Shown: positions 24,511 to 35,738, numbered from the stretch's first letter. The stretch: 64,000 nucleotides of DNA from Aradus depressus (GCA_963662175.1 OY759216.1:33559087-33623086); one strand, 5' to 3'. The notes: generated by a model not told the origin, from the sequence alone. Made by a program: numbers and translations.

Positions 24511-25209
24511 CTGTAAAACCCCGCAATAATTAAATCAGTACAAATTAGAAATATGTACACAAAAAAAAATGAAACATAAGTAATAATAATTATTTTATTT
24601 GTCAAAAAAAATGTGTAGGTGTATCATACGACTTTGGTAACGTTCTTGGGAAATTTCTTTCCGAAAAACATTTAGCATTGGTCCCGAAATTCAATAAGAC
24701 GAGAGAGGTTTTTGACTGGTGTCACAGCAAGATTGCCAAAAGTTAACAACGATCGATTTATACAGTGAGATGCACTTATGAAACTGATCCAGGTAATTGA
24801 ACTGAATTTTTCTGTCTGTATTTGTGAAGATAATTTACAAATACAATCAGTAACAAAAATTTTCGGACAATTTATAATTTTGTTTTTCTTTTGCAGTTAC
24901 ACATAGTTATATGGCAAAATATTTAATTCAAGCAAAGTTTTAAATTTCGAGATCATCAATCATTTCAAAACGCCGTAAAACAATTAATTAAACATTTACA
25001 GCTAATAGGAAATTTTGCATTAATAATTGAAGACAAGAAATTCACGTAACAAAATTTTCTGGACACCTGTTGTTTGTTTTGTAAACAAATGCGACTCTGA
25101 TCATGATCTTTAATCCCTTCTCAACCAACCGCTAATACCGAACAAATAAAATGTGTTTATATCCTTCTATTACTGCATTCAGTAGTTATTTGTATTTCCT
25201 GCTGTCAAG

Positions 25210-26575
25210 ATGGGTCGAACATCTTTTGAAGTTCAACAGATAATAATTTTTAATTATGAAAAAGGATTAAGTGTCCGCAAAATCGGTGGTATGGTAGGCC
25301 GAAGTAAAAGCACCGTAGCCGATGTAATTCGAAGGTATAAGCACGAGGATCGGATAGATTTGAAATCTTCCTATGGCCGTCCAAGAGTATTAAACGACCG
25401 AGAAAGGTGTAGCGTTGTCCGGAAAATTAAAAACAAGCCCTCGAGGAGTGCACCTCAGATCGTCGCCGAGGTATACAGAGAAACGGGAAAGAAAGTTCAC
25501 CCACAAAATGTTCGAAGAATTCTAAAAGAAGCAGGATATAATGGGAGAGTACCAAAAACCGTTTGTGAGTGAAAAAAATATAAAAAAAAGATTGAGCTTC
25601 GCAAAAGAGTTCCAGAATCATTCAGAAATTTTTTGGAGTAATGTCATTCATCTGCGAGGTAAAATAAACTTAAGCACTCCGTCCTTCGGATGGGATGTTA
25701 AGCGATGGTCATGAGCCTGTACGATGTCAGGTCAAAGCGTTTGAGCTCTCACATAAACAAACACATGCAATTGAAATTAGAAAAATTAGGTACTTAGTTT
25801 CTTTAGAGGGAAGGTGGAGGGGATAGAGTAGGGGGAAGGGACGGTTTCTGCCGAGGGTCAGCGCTGCTGTCGCTCTCTTCCAACGTCATATCACAAAAAT
25901 CTAGTTTTCTGACATTACATGACCTGAGATTTCTTTTTATGTTGTGAAGAGTTACAAGATACAAGAATATTTTATTATTGCGGTTTGTTCTATTGCAAGC
26001 AAATACTTTTGAATGTAAGTTTAATATATTTAGTCCCGACAGTCGCGACAAAATTTGGAGAAGGCGTAATGAGGGTCTGAATCCAAAAAATTTAAAACCA
26101 ATAGTAAAACATGGGGGTGGCTCAGTGATGGTGTGGGGGTGTATGGCGTCTAGTGGAATTGGTGAACTGGTTTTCATTGAAACCACCATGACTGGAAAAG
26201 TTTATGCCGAATTACTAAGGAGCAATTTGAAAAAGAGTGCTGAAAAACTTGGGATTTTACGGACTTTTCATTTTTACCAAGACAACGATCCGAAACACAC
26301 CTGTGAATTGGTACGTACTTGGCTTTTGTATAACTGCCCTAAAGTTATGAAACCCCCCCCAATCGCCCGATCTCAACCCAATTGAACACGTATGGGGTGA
26401 GCTCGACAGGAAAATTCGATTAACACCCATTGCTTCAAAAAACGAATTGAAACAAAAGTTATTAGAAGAGTGGGGTAAAATATCTCCAAATTTCACCAAA
26501 AAATTAGTTTCATCATCAATGCCGAATCGAATGAAAGATGTTATTACACAAAAAGGGTACCCAACCAAATATTAA
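25210..26575 (+). pseudogene. Tc1 transposase, disrupted
   Basis: The 5' part starts MGRTSFEVQQIIIFNYEKGL and has a paired-like HTH (SVRKIGGMVGRSKSTVADVI) and GRPR-type linker, stopping after about 120 residues. The catalytic part resumes near 25990 with FNIFSPDSRDKIWRRRNEG, VMVWGCMASSGIGELVF and YQDNDPKHT (second aspartate). A frameshift near 26350 then leads to DLNPIEHVWGELDRKI (the glutamate) and a natural-looking end GYPTKY. The first aspartate is lost where the sequence reads TFECKFN. It is interrupted by SINE sequence and is not functional. Confidence 0.85.
25650..25735 (+). mobile_element. SINE fragment inside the Tc1 element
   Basis: GAGGTAAAATAAACTTAAGC, CGTCCTTCGGATGGGA and GCCTGTACGATGTCAGGT, the middle third of the SINE, lie between the two halves of the transposase. 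The 25740-25990 stretch next to it is of unknown origin. Confidence 0.8.
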
Positions 26576-27486
26576 TTAACATTATGGTTTTTGAATTTGT
26601 GAAATCGTAAAAAAAACATTGAATTTATTTATAGTTGTTTACATTTTTGTCCGAAAATTTTTGTTACCTACATTACTTGTTATAAAATTTATTAAATTAA
26701 AATATTTATTTGTTCTAATCAAAGCTGTTTTTCCTTTATCCTAACCCACTTTTGAATTCTTATTCTTGATTGAAAAATGGCTTTAATTATTTTTTTAAAT
26801 TATTTTTTATTACTTTTGCATTTAATTATTATAATTTTTTATTGAAAAATCAAACCGTCCGAACATTTTTGTTACTGGCTGTATGTTCATGAACATTAAC
26901 AAAACTACCAAGTAATTGCAGAAAGCTTCCTCTCATATAACCTTACCTATAATTATCGTTCAGCTAATAACAACCATTATCTGTATATTGTTGAGCGGAA
27001 ACATTTTTGTTGTTATAATAAAACGTAACCTACCCTTTAAATAAACAAACAATTTGCAAAATTTTAAATAGGCCCATCTACATGTTAAATCCAACTTATA
27101 CACCAAGTTAAATAAAACATAGTTTACTGTTTCTTGAGTTAGACGTGTGACGTGGATTTAGGGGATATCCACATGAGAAAGTAAATAAATAAGGAATTAA
27201 CTTTCAAAAATTGTAAACACTTGTAAACTAAAATGTAATGGGTTTCTTGCCTGCTCTATCTTATCTTTACAACTAACAATCTACACATCGCTGGGTAAAA
27301 GTACACCGCTGTCCCACTTTTATAATGCACATATGCATTGGGGAAAACATAATTGGAATGATTTAATGGCTAAAACTGCAGTGAAATTTATTTGAAGATA
27401 GATAAATATATATATTTTTTTAATATATTATGTTCAGAAAGAGAAACACAACACTATGTCATTAGACAATGGTCAGACAATTGGAG

Positions 27487-28055
27487 AGGGCACAGTTAAC
27501 TCAGCCTACTGAGCACAAGATCGCGGGTTCGAAACCCAGCCAAGACCGTCAGGCTTTTTATCTAGGAAGTGAAATATCATGAGCACGCCGTCCTTTGGAT
27601 GGGACGTTTAGCGATGGTCCCAAGCCTGTAACTTGTCAGGTACTCGTTAAAGACCCATTGTCCTAGATGAATAAACCTAAATAGGCAACGTTTAGGACTC
27701 CCACAGTAGAGTTCGGAAATACGAATACGAATATATTCACAAAAATTATTATGTATGAATATGACTACGAATATATTCATATTCACACCTTTGAATATGA
27801 ATATATTCATATTCACACCTGTGAATATAAATTCCTGTAATATGAATATATTCACATTCACACCTACAAATACAAATATATTCGTATTCATAGCTGTGAA
27901 TTCGAATACAGGTGTATTCATATATTGGTATGAATATTCGTATTCACGGGCAAAATTTAGATCTCTCATAGTGTAGAGTCGGGCTCATGTCCACCAGAGT
28001 GACGAAAGAGCGCTCTGGTAGTAAAAGCCCGGGCATGAGTCACAATAACTAACTC
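27487..28055 (+). mobile_element. SINE split by an AT-rich palindromic minisatellite
   Basis: The head (with GGGTTCGAAACCCAGCC) and body run to GACTCCCACAGTAGAGTTCGG at about 27717. The body resumes near 27950 with GCAAAATTTAG and ends GCCCGGGCATGAGTCACAAT. About 230 bp of a different repeat separates the two parts. Confidence 0.8.
27717..27950. repeat. GAATATATTC-type palindromic minisatellite
   Basis: Irregular repeats built on GAATATGAATATATTCATAT and TTCACACCT, each unit nearly its own reverse complement. This gives open but meaningless frames on both strands (alternating NMNIF and FTPVN). It has no counterpart in other SINE copies here. Confidence 0.8.
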
Positions 28056-28224
28056 AGACAATTGGACCATAACCTCTCCTTTCTGCTGCTAGAATTAGTG
28101 TAGAGTCGGGCTCATGTCCACCAGAGTGACGAAAGAGCGCTCTGGTAGTAAAAGCCCGGGCATGAGTCACAATAACTAACTCAGACAATTGGACCATAAC
28201 CTCTCCTTTCTGCTGCTAGAATTA
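27971..28224. repeat. 127-bp tandem duplication at a SINE 3' end
   Basis: Positions 27971-28097 and 28098-28224 are practically identical. Each unit contains the last part of the SINE plus about 60 bp of flanking DNA ending CTGCTGCTAGAATTA. The duplication arose after the SINE insertion. Confidence 0.9.
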
Positions 28225-28229
28225 GTATC

Positions 28230-29240
28230 ATTTCTATTTTTAATGCTTATGAGATATTTTTTGAATAAATGTTCGGCATATTATAACACCTTTACTATTT
28301 CGAACAATACGTCAATCTGACGAATTAAAATGACTAACAATAGAGCAAGGGAGGATAAGATATGGACTAAATAATGTGTTCCCCTCGACAAAAAAGGCAC
28401 CGTCCGTTGCACAACATAAAAAATATGAGGACATAACCAGACAGGAATGACACGAAGAATTACATTATCAACGAGGAACTATGGTGGTGAACCTGGTTGG
28501 TTAATGCAGGTCATTTTTTTTTTTTATGTGCATGAGGACTCCAGATCTATTGAATTTGATGCCAGTCGGGTCATTCTAGAAATATATGCAATTTTATGCA
28601 ATTATTTTTTCATTGATGATAACTTCTGTAAAAATGCATTGATTTGCATGTGTCTTTGTGCGAAATATTTGTTTTTTTAATTTTGCTTAACTATTAAATT
28701 CGATATTAATAATATATGATTTTAGAAATATGAGCAATTTTGCAGATTCAGAGCTAATTCTTTCGAGCATGACAATCACTGCTAACATGAATTTAAATAT
28801 TTAAACTTAAACAGAAGATTATGTTTTGAAAACTGACATTATTGCAGAGATATTGTGAAATAATTCAAATGGATTATTCAAGTTTTATTTTATTTTTCAA
28901 GTCCATTTATGTTTTGAGAGTGGCTGAGTGGGAAGAGAGGACTTTATAAATTTAAATTGATCTTGGAACCGATGTTTTATATATTTTATTTTGTTCAGTT
29001 GCGCAGACTGTTCAGTGAAGAGTATCGTTTATCTAAACAAACAATTGTTTTTTTGGAGTGAAGAGAAGTAAAAAAGTATCATTTGTTTACTCACTTTATG
29101 GCTTTACGATACATTAGCATCTTGGCTGACCACATTCCATTGAAACTGAGAGTATTACTTTAATGGAATATGGGGAAGAGTGGATTTTGGAAGACCTTCA
29201 GGCTTTTTGATGGATTGGGGAAGGGGTTTGTTTGTTTCTG
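28230..29240. other. AT-rich intergenic or intronic stretch
   Basis: No gene, element boundary or structured repeat recognised. Confidence 0.5.
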
Positions 29241-29242
29241 TA

Positions 29243-29440
29243 ACTCATAGCTCAGGATTTAACTACGAGGGCATACCGCCTACTACCAGAGGACTTTTCG
29301 TTGCACTGATAGACATGAATATAATTCTCGAGAGAGTCCTAAATTTTGCCTACCCAGCTTGAGTTAGAGTAGAAGTTTAACAACTACCTGACAACAAACC
29401 GGATCGGGATCACCGCTTAACTTCCATTAAAATACCTCTG
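29243..29440 (-). mobile_element. Old SINE body, reverse
   Basis: Degenerate TTTAACTACGAGGGCATACC, CGCCTACTACCAGAG and GTCCTAAATTTTGCCTACCC mark a reverse SINE body with many substitutions and no head. Confidence 0.6.
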
Positions 29441-29948
29441 TGTTTCGGCGTCCTCGAAAAATAATATGAGAGTCTAAGTAGGGAAATTAAATATATAGAA
29501 AGTGTGTGTAGATCTGAATTAGGACAGGAAATAGAACAGGAGGACCTGTGTCCATATTTAGAGAGGTGAGCTGCGGCTTCCTGGAGAAAGTACGAGTAGC
29601 AGTGACAAATCTATAGTAGGTAGCGGCTAAACCGGTAACTGTGGGAGATGACAGCTCACTATTTTTGTTTAATATTAAAATAAATTATATTTAATGGTTA
29701 AAAATAAATGGAGAAAGTAAGCAATATTTTACAAGAAGCTAGCTTGTGGGCAGGACTGGTGCAGTACTGGGCTGCAGCAAGTAATCAAGACGGCGTGAAC
29801 AGTTCTCATGACCTTGGAAAGTAGGTTATATATTGAGGTGAAATTTATTTTTTTTATTTGTATTTTAATAATCACTTATTTATTTTTATTTATTTATAAA
29901 TCATATTTAATGTATTTTTTTTTTGTTAACAGTTGTTTGTACAGACCT

Positions 29949-30196
29949 ACATATCGTCGGTCTAAACGTGATAAAACGTGAGACAAAAAACTGATTAACA
30001 AAATATTCTTTATAGGAAACCTCAATTTTTTCGACATTTGTATCAAGTGAGATGTATATGCATACTATGAATTGTTTTTAAGCTAGATTGCAAATCCAAG
30101 TAAAGAATTTAACGTACTTGACGGAGTTTTTGGTAAAAAAAACTATTTTCGGAAAAATGTCTCTTACGAGGTATCACGTTTAGACCGACGATATGT
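29949..30196. mobile_element. 248-bp MITE with perfect 25-bp inverted ends
   Basis: Positions 29949-29973 are the exact reverse complement of 30172-30196 (outermost ACATATCGTCGGTCTAAACG). There is no coding sequence inside. No convincing target duplication was found, so the superfamily is unknown. It abuts the next element with only one base between them. Confidence 0.8.
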
Positions 30197-30197
30197 T

Positions 30198-30956
30198 ACT
30201 TCCCCAGCTATACGAAGTATAGGGAAAGTTATGTAATCGGTCAGAATTCGATGTTGAGTTCGATGTTTCACTGGAATTTCCTACTTTCCGACCTTCTGAC
30301 TCAAAAAATGAAAAAAAAATCTATCTCTGCGTATATTTGTGAATGATAATTCCAGTTAGAATGAAGAAATCGACAGGAAATTTGATAAATAGGTAATATC
30401 AGAACGACTACTACTGATTTTTAGGCAAATTGGAAAAAAAGAAATCAGGGTGTAGGAGCGAAGTAATGTATCGACATGAAGAGTTATCTGTAAAGCCAAA
30501 ATTTCATAAAGACGACGCTATCAAAGTCCAGTAGACTAGGCTTGGGGCGGGGATGCGGGGAGGGGGTTGTACTCAGAAACTTCAATAACTGCCGATGTAA
30601 AGTTTATCTATTGCAGACGGCTGCCGGGCCCCTCCTGATTGTTTCGCCCATTGATCGTTCTTATGTTAAGCTATATTGTACAACTACCCCCCCCCCCCCC
30701 CCCCCCCCCCCACCCTTTGACAATATACTTTCCCAAAAACACAAATTAATCATCTAAGTCTTTAGTGTCCTCCGAAAACTACACCAATCTAATAAGAAAT
30801 CAATAAGTGTCTCTTACTCAGGGACATCTGAAAATCCTCAAAGTAAATTTCGTGTTACTTCGTTTGAGGATTCAAAGTCTCTGAGTAAGAGACACCTATT
30901 TCCAAACAAATCGGTGTAGTTTTTAGACTTAAATGATTAATTTTAGTTGGGGAAGT
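30198..30956 (+). mobile_element. ACTTCCCCAG repeat family, near-complete copy
   Basis: It starts ACTTCCCCAGCTATACGAAG, forms a terminal hairpin with GTATAGGGAAAG, and ends GTTGGGGAAGT, an imperfect inverted terminus. TA lies at both edges. The interior has no gene and includes a poly(C) tract (30687-30711). Partial relatives occur at 3878, 31395, 33770, 39590, 41930, 54780, 55115, 58225 and 63840. Confidence 0.6.
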
Positions 30957-31139
30957 AAATTGCCATGAGACAGAAACCGATAGCCAATAAACCGTAACAA
31001 TAAGTACGAAAACATCTACTATCTAGGGGATCCCAAGCAGAGGAACCAATAGCTGTTGGAGAGCAAAGCAAGTAGGTATGAAAGCGCCCAATAACAAGTA
31101 CGCTCTCTCTACAAAATATATGGTTTAAAATTAATAATT

Positions 31140-31390
31140 GTGTTAACATTTTGTCAACAGTTACTGTTATCATGCAGACGGGCCGACGAACGAAATCTGG
31201 AAATGCAGCTGCTATATTTTCCAAGTTAGTACACTCGTACATGGTGGGTTCTCTTATAGTGAGTCCATGTTTACAGTGTGTGACGGACGTCTTCCTGTGT
31301 GTTCGTCTGCAAGCAACCCAATTTCCTCTACACTATACCAGTACCATGTAACTAATTCTCCATACGTGGTAACAACCAACTGACACGGTT
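31140..31390. other. Unclassified patch
   Basis: A short open frame on the plus strand (31151-31351) follows a plausible acceptor (TTTTGTCAACAG). I see no partner exon or family match. Confidence 0.2.
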
Positions 31391-31394
31391 TTTA

Positions 31395-31450
31395 GAACGT
31401 GTTACAACACACCGGAATTTCATGTTTTCCGGTCCATCATTCCAAAAATG

Positions 31451-31487
<37 letters not shown>

Positions 31488-31720
31488 TTATGTGTCTGTT
31501 CATCTCTGGTGTGTCTATGTGAACACGTTACGACAGAATAGTGTATCGACACAAAATGTTATGTGTATCCAGAACACCATAAGGACGACACTATTAATTT
31601 TCTGCGGATTCTGCCGAAGGGGGGTTGAAATGGTGCTCAACTCTAAAACCCTAATAACTTCCAGTGTAATGAATTTATCAACATGAAATTTTATATATAA
31701 TATATTTATTTTTTTTTAAC
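31395..31720 (+). repeat. ACTTCCCCAG family, internal fragment
   Basis: It contains TGTGAACACGTTACGACAG, CCATAAGGACGACACTA and ACCCTAATAACTTCC in family order, interrupted by poly(A) (31450-31484). Ends are missing. Confidence 0.5.
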
Positions 31721-32167
31721 TCAACCTTTTCTAAAATTCTCATTTAAAGCCCTTCAACTCGAATCACCCCTGGTTCTCTGCCATCCCCATCCCTCCAACT
31801 TAATGGGGGCAGGGGAGGCCGCGGGGGCTTGAGTGATACCCCCTGCCTTCTCGCCCCGCCAATCACTGTCCAGCAGTGGAGGCAGGCCAAGAAGGAGGAG
31901 AGTTGAAGGTAAGAGGATTATACATGAGGGGAGAAGCTGGTCATCACCGGCACTCCCTAAATATTGTTGCTACTGTAGCAGGTCTCTCGGCCAGCGCCGC
32001 CTCAGTCTTCGGGTGGATTATCTGGATGAGAATGGGATGACAATAGTGGAGCAACTGGATTGACATGGGAAGAAAGGTTAGAGTGGAATTTGGAGAAGCG
32101 GGACTTGATGAGGTCAATTTTATATTTAAATTAAACTAATGTTTTCAAAGAAATTAGCCGAAAAAAT

Positions 32168-32195
32168 GGGGGGGGGGGGGGGGGGGGGGGGGGGG
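32168..32195. repeat. 28-base poly(G) tract
   Basis: Uninterrupted G run immediately before the 33-bp minisatellite. The exact length is likely unreliable in sequencing. Confidence 0.9.
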
Positions 32196-32197
32196 CC

Positions 32198-32395
32198 AGC
32201 AACTCAAGTCGGAGAAGTGAAGGGAACACCAGCAATTCAAGTCGGAGAAGTGAAGGGAACACCAGCAATTCAAGTCGGAGAAGTGAAGGGAACACCAGCA
32301 ATTCAAGTCGGAGAAGTGAAGGGAACACCAGCAATTCAAGTCGGAGAAGTGAAGGGAACACCAGCAATTCAAGTCGGAGAAGTGAAGGGAACACC
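32198..32395. repeat. 33-bp minisatellite, six copies
   Basis: Six units beginning AGCAATTCAAGTCGGAGAAG (first unit AGCAACTC). 33 is a multiple of three, which explains open frames on both strands. The copies are practically identical, so the expansion is recent. Confidence 0.95.
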
Positions 32396-32842
32396 ATTTT
32401 AATTGGTGACATAGATCCCAATTGTCCGAGAGATGAGGAGACGTTCGATATTGATGTTTGGGTTTTATCCCTTTGTGTTGAGAAGGAGCACAGAGCCCAC
32501 TGCTGGGTGATCTGGATCATCCAACAGTGAAGCCCCATAATACTTTCCTCACGGATAAGTCCACACTCCGAGCTTCTGTGCATAAACCATTACCGGAAAG
32601 GGCGCGATGTGGGGCCTCTGCCGGCCGTAAATGGAACCTGTTGTCCAACTTAACAATAGGAACCATTTCATGTCCATTTAATTGTCATTGTACAGTCCTA
32701 ACTGACTGATCCCCCTCCCACACTCAGACTCCGCCTTATGGGAGGAGGTAGCCTATTTATCATTTGTCAATATGTATAAATAAATATAAAGTACCTTTGT
32801 GCATTAAAAAAAAAAAAAATGTTCAATTAAAATTCGAACGAA

Positions 32843-33385
32843 CTATATATATACTAGCAGTAATACCCGGCGTTGCCCGGGGAACTTTGACTTTTCTCCC
32901 AATATCTCCTATAAGGCTATTCAGTTCCTCGACAGTACATTCATGATGTTATAATTTTCAATTGTTCATACGGAATAAGGCTTATAGTCCTTCAACTGTA
33001 GTAACGCTAGCTTTGGAGCTAAAACTAATTAATTCAAAAAGATTTCTCATTAATCGTTGCAATTGTTTTCGAGTTACAAAGATTGCGTGAGTGGATGCTG
33101 GGATGGACCAGGGGTTGATTAAAAAATAGACCTTGACCTTCCGGTAGATAAAACTTATCTATTCAAAAAGATTCCTCATTAATCATTGCAGTGGTTTTTG
33201 AGTTACAAAGATTGCGTGGGTGGATGCTGGGATGGACCAGATATTGAGGTACTAATACGCCTATAACCTTCCACAGACGATGACGAACAAATTTTTAAAA
33301 AAATTAATCAAATCCATCAAGCCGTTCGTGAGTTATAGCGGTACAACGCACAGACATTTTCAGCTTTATATATATGATATATATT
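32843..33385 (+). repeat. CCCGGCGTTGCCCGGG dispersed repeat
   Basis: It begins TATACTAGCAGTAATACCCG, a starter seen in a repeat common in invertebrate genomes, and ends TTTTCAGCTTTATATATATG. Inside, a block ending GGATGCTGGGATGGACCAG occurs twice. There is no gene. Confidence 0.6.
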
Positions 33386-33391
33386 GCTTGT

Positions 33392-33470
33392 TTTTGTGAC
33401 TCATGCCCGGGCATAACTACGAGATCATATCCTACACTTATTCACTGTTATACCTTTCGGTGGTCACTGG
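33392..33470 (-). mobile_element. SINE 3' fragment, reverse
   Basis: GTGACTCATGCCCGGGC, then ACTACGAGATCATATC, the tail-proximal 70 bp or so of the SINE, abutting the preceding repeat. Confidence 0.6.
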
Positions 33471-33769
33471 CTGCTAGTCGAGTACTGTGGGAGAGCGCTT
33501 TCGATGTAAATATATCATCTTTAAGGTAGGTACTGTTAATGTTGTACTGAGGTTAGTCCGTGTTTGTTGTTTTATAAGGTTCCCTTTCAGGTAATTTGTT
33601 TATCTCTGTCGTCCGTCTCAAGTGGTCTGTCTATGAGTTCGGACTCAGGTAGTCTGTTTACAGGTGAAAGTGGTCTAAGTTGGTGGAGCAATGTGTGTAT
33701 ATATATATGTCTGGGTGTGTGTCTGATATATGATGTTTCTATGGGTATTGTGTCTTATTTCACTTGGTT

Positions 33770-34162
33770 GGTCGTGCCTGTGAATACGATAACTCCCGGG
33801 AGAATGAATGTATCGAAACGAAATTTTATATGTTTATCTAAAATACTATAAGGAAGACACCTATTGATTTTCAGTCAAATCGGCCAAATAAAAAAAAAAA
33901 AAGGTATTAGGAGGGACTTAACACAAAAACTCTAATAACTATAGTTGTAATGAATGTATTGAAATGAAATTTTATATTTTAATTCGAAACACCATAAGGA
34001 CCGGACTTAATAATTTTCCGCCTAATTTACCTAAGGGAAGGGGAGTATCAGAGAAGAGGACTCCTCAAAAAACATAATTACTGTCGATGTATCGGCAAAA
34101 AATTAAGTATGAGAAGTGCAGATGGTCGATTGGTTTTTGAGGGAGAAAACATACTGGGGAAG
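33770..34162 (+). repeat. ACTTCCCCAG family, 3' portion
   Basis: GTGAATACGATAACTCCCGG, ATAAGGAAGACACCTATTGA and ACTCTAATAACTATAG lead to a terminal ACTGGGGAAGT at 34153-34162, the expected right end. Confidence 0.6.
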
Positions 34163-34335
34163 TACATTGGCCATGACTCACCCACTTTTTCTTCTGGATA
34201 GATGTTATCTAATTATGCATAGAATATTGATTTTGATTATTTTCTTCTTTCTAGAATTGAAAGAAATAGTTTGAAAAGTGTATTATAACTAATAATTAAA
34301 TGAATAATAAAACATTTTCACGTTGCAATTTTTTG

Positions 34336-34480
34336 TTTTCTGAAATAAAGTAGGTTGAACAGTTCTGTTGTTTTGACAGCTTCCACTTAGCGCCGGTAGG
34401 TGCACTACATCGCGGCCTTCCTCCTGGTAATGGCTCAGCTTTGTCCCATCCCTTAGATACAAACCTTCGGTTAAAAATCA
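34336..34480 (-). repeat. Relative of the 32500-32650 unit
   Basis: The minus strand translates as EPLPGGRPRCSAPTGAKWKL, close to the PLPERARCGASAGRKWNL of 32585-32640. It shows that the unit is a dispersed repeat. Confidence 0.45.
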
Positions 34481-34484
34481 ATTA

Positions 34485-35199
34485 CTAAGTTGAGAAACGC
34501 GGACATATTGTGGAAACTTGTAATAAATAAATAAAACAAACTTATTTTTTGAAATATTGTCTAAAGAACCGAGGAAACCGTTCTACATTCGCGACCCACA
34601 TAATTGACAATAGCCACACTTTCGACCCATCTACAGGCATCAAATATCTCCACTATTGCTCAAAAAGCAGGCTACTTAATAGCTTAGAGCAATTAGAAAT
34701 AAATAAAGCTACCAAAAGGAACATTTGCATGAATGACCAAATTTATTTCAACTATTCCCCTTTGTTAACACCCTGAACCAGTTCTGTTTGCACATATATG
34801 TTGTATTATCTGTTATTAATATTTGGTTCCACATATATGTTTCAAGTTATCTAAATCTTAACATTATTATTAATTTTATTTATATTTTTTTATTATTTAC
34901 TTGTATTTGTACTTATTTATTTGTTATTTTTCCACGTATTAGTCTAGTGATATTGTTTTATGTAAATTTAGAACTAGGTTTTGTTAAGAAATATTTCATG
35001 AGTTAGCTAACGGTACAGCCGAGGGACTCCCAAGTTTTAATAGCACCCTTTGACCTGAGATGTATTTGAAGGGTCGCTCTCTGCAAACTGACTTAGTTCA
35101 TAACTAGACCTGACGATGGTATAAAGCCGGTAGTTATATATGTATATATATCTTTAGTGGAATAGACAATATTTCAAAAAATAAGTTTGTTTTATTTAT
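34485..35199 (+). mobile_element. 5'-truncated Penelope-like element with inverted 5' end piece
   Basis: A 14-bp target duplication TTAAAAATCAATTA flanks it (34471-34484 and 35200-35213). The 3' tail contains CCTGACGATGGTATAAAGCC and a GTGGAATAGACAATATTTC block. About 40 bp of this tail (35164-35202) reappear inverted at 34523-34562, joined directly to the 3' end of the coding region. Inverted terminal pieces at truncated 5' ends are a known feature of Penelope insertions. Confidence 0.8.
34549..34776 (+). pseudogene. Penelope GIY-YIG endonuclease C-terminal fragment
   Basis: Residues from about 34563 onward read RSTFATHIIDNSHTFDPSTG, then IKYLHYCSKSRLLNSLEQLE, ending at TGA (34774-34776). 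This matches the end of the Penelope-type GIY-YIG domain (FAxHL...H.F.P, ...KGR.LN.LE..EI). The reverse transcriptase is absent through 5' truncation, and the first few codons come from the inverted terminal piece. Confidence 0.75.
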
Positions 35200-35466
35200 T
35201 TAAAAATCAATTAACAATCCTGGACGCAGCTGTATAACAAGCTGCTCCTCCATACCCTGAAATGTCTAACATAAAATTCATTTCTATCCTTCCCGGCTAA
35301 TCGAGGCTTCTCCTTGTTATTCCTCTTTTCTAAAGAAAAAGCATTCAAAAATGTTTGATATACCTCCAGGAATGAAGTGCCAGGTGGACAGACTGGAGAC
35401 TGATCTGAGAAGGTAACGGGAATGTACCCTGTTCTTCAGGAGGAATGCAGACAGATCCCCATCCTA

Positions 35467-35738
35467 TGTAGAAGGAAATCGAGGTTCTGTCGTGTAAAAT
35501 AAAATGCAAAATTTGGCCAACGTTTTGAAAACTATTTATTTTCTTCTTCAGGGCCTTATAATTACTTGAGTGGATGTGTGTGGTGACGGTGTTGTGAGTT
35601 TGTGTCCAGTGTAGTGAGTCACCACACACATCCATTCAAGTAATTATAAGGCCCTGAAGAAGAAAATAAATAGTTTTCAAAACGTTGGCCAAATTTTGCA
35701 TTTTCTTTTACACGACAGAACCTCGATTTTCTTCTACA
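35467..35738. repeat. Foldback of two Penelope-like ends, about 119-bp arms
   Basis: Arms 35467-35585 and 35619-35738 are reverse complements with few mismatches around a 33-bp loop. Each arm carries GGCCCTGAAGA, a GAAAA/TTTTC hairpin, AAAACGTTGGCC and the CACGACAGAACCTCGAT end. It would form a strong RNA hairpin if transcribed. Confidence 0.85.

Larger units (their letters stand above)
24844..26881 (+). mobile_element. Tc1-like transposon with IR/DR ends, defective
   Basis: TA flanks the element at 24842-24843 and 26882-26883. The outer ends share CAGTAACAAAAA and TTCGGAC. Inner repeats of the same motif lie about 200 bp inside each end (GTAACAAAATTTTCTGGAC at 25046; its partner at 26649-26669), an IR/DR arrangement as in Sleeping Beauty-type Tc1 elements. 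The transposase between them is broken, and a SINE fragment is inserted. Confidence 0.85.
31740..32818 (+). mobile_element. Unclassified polyadenylated retroelement-like unit
   Basis: A GC-richer block, a poly(G) run, a minisatellite and a final stretch end in AATAAATATAAAGTACC and poly(A) (32805-32818). The final stretch translates in part as KPLPERARCGASAGRKWNL. A diverged relative at 34336-34480 reads EPLPGGRPRCSAPTGAKW on the minus strand. An AATAAA signal plus poly(A) in genomic DNA points to retroposition. I cannot assign the family. Confidence 0.4.

Noticed and set aside
32131..32583. Open frames on both strands across 33-bp repeats
   Set aside because: Produced by a repeat of 33 bp and by poly(G)/poly(C) runs; no coding signature.
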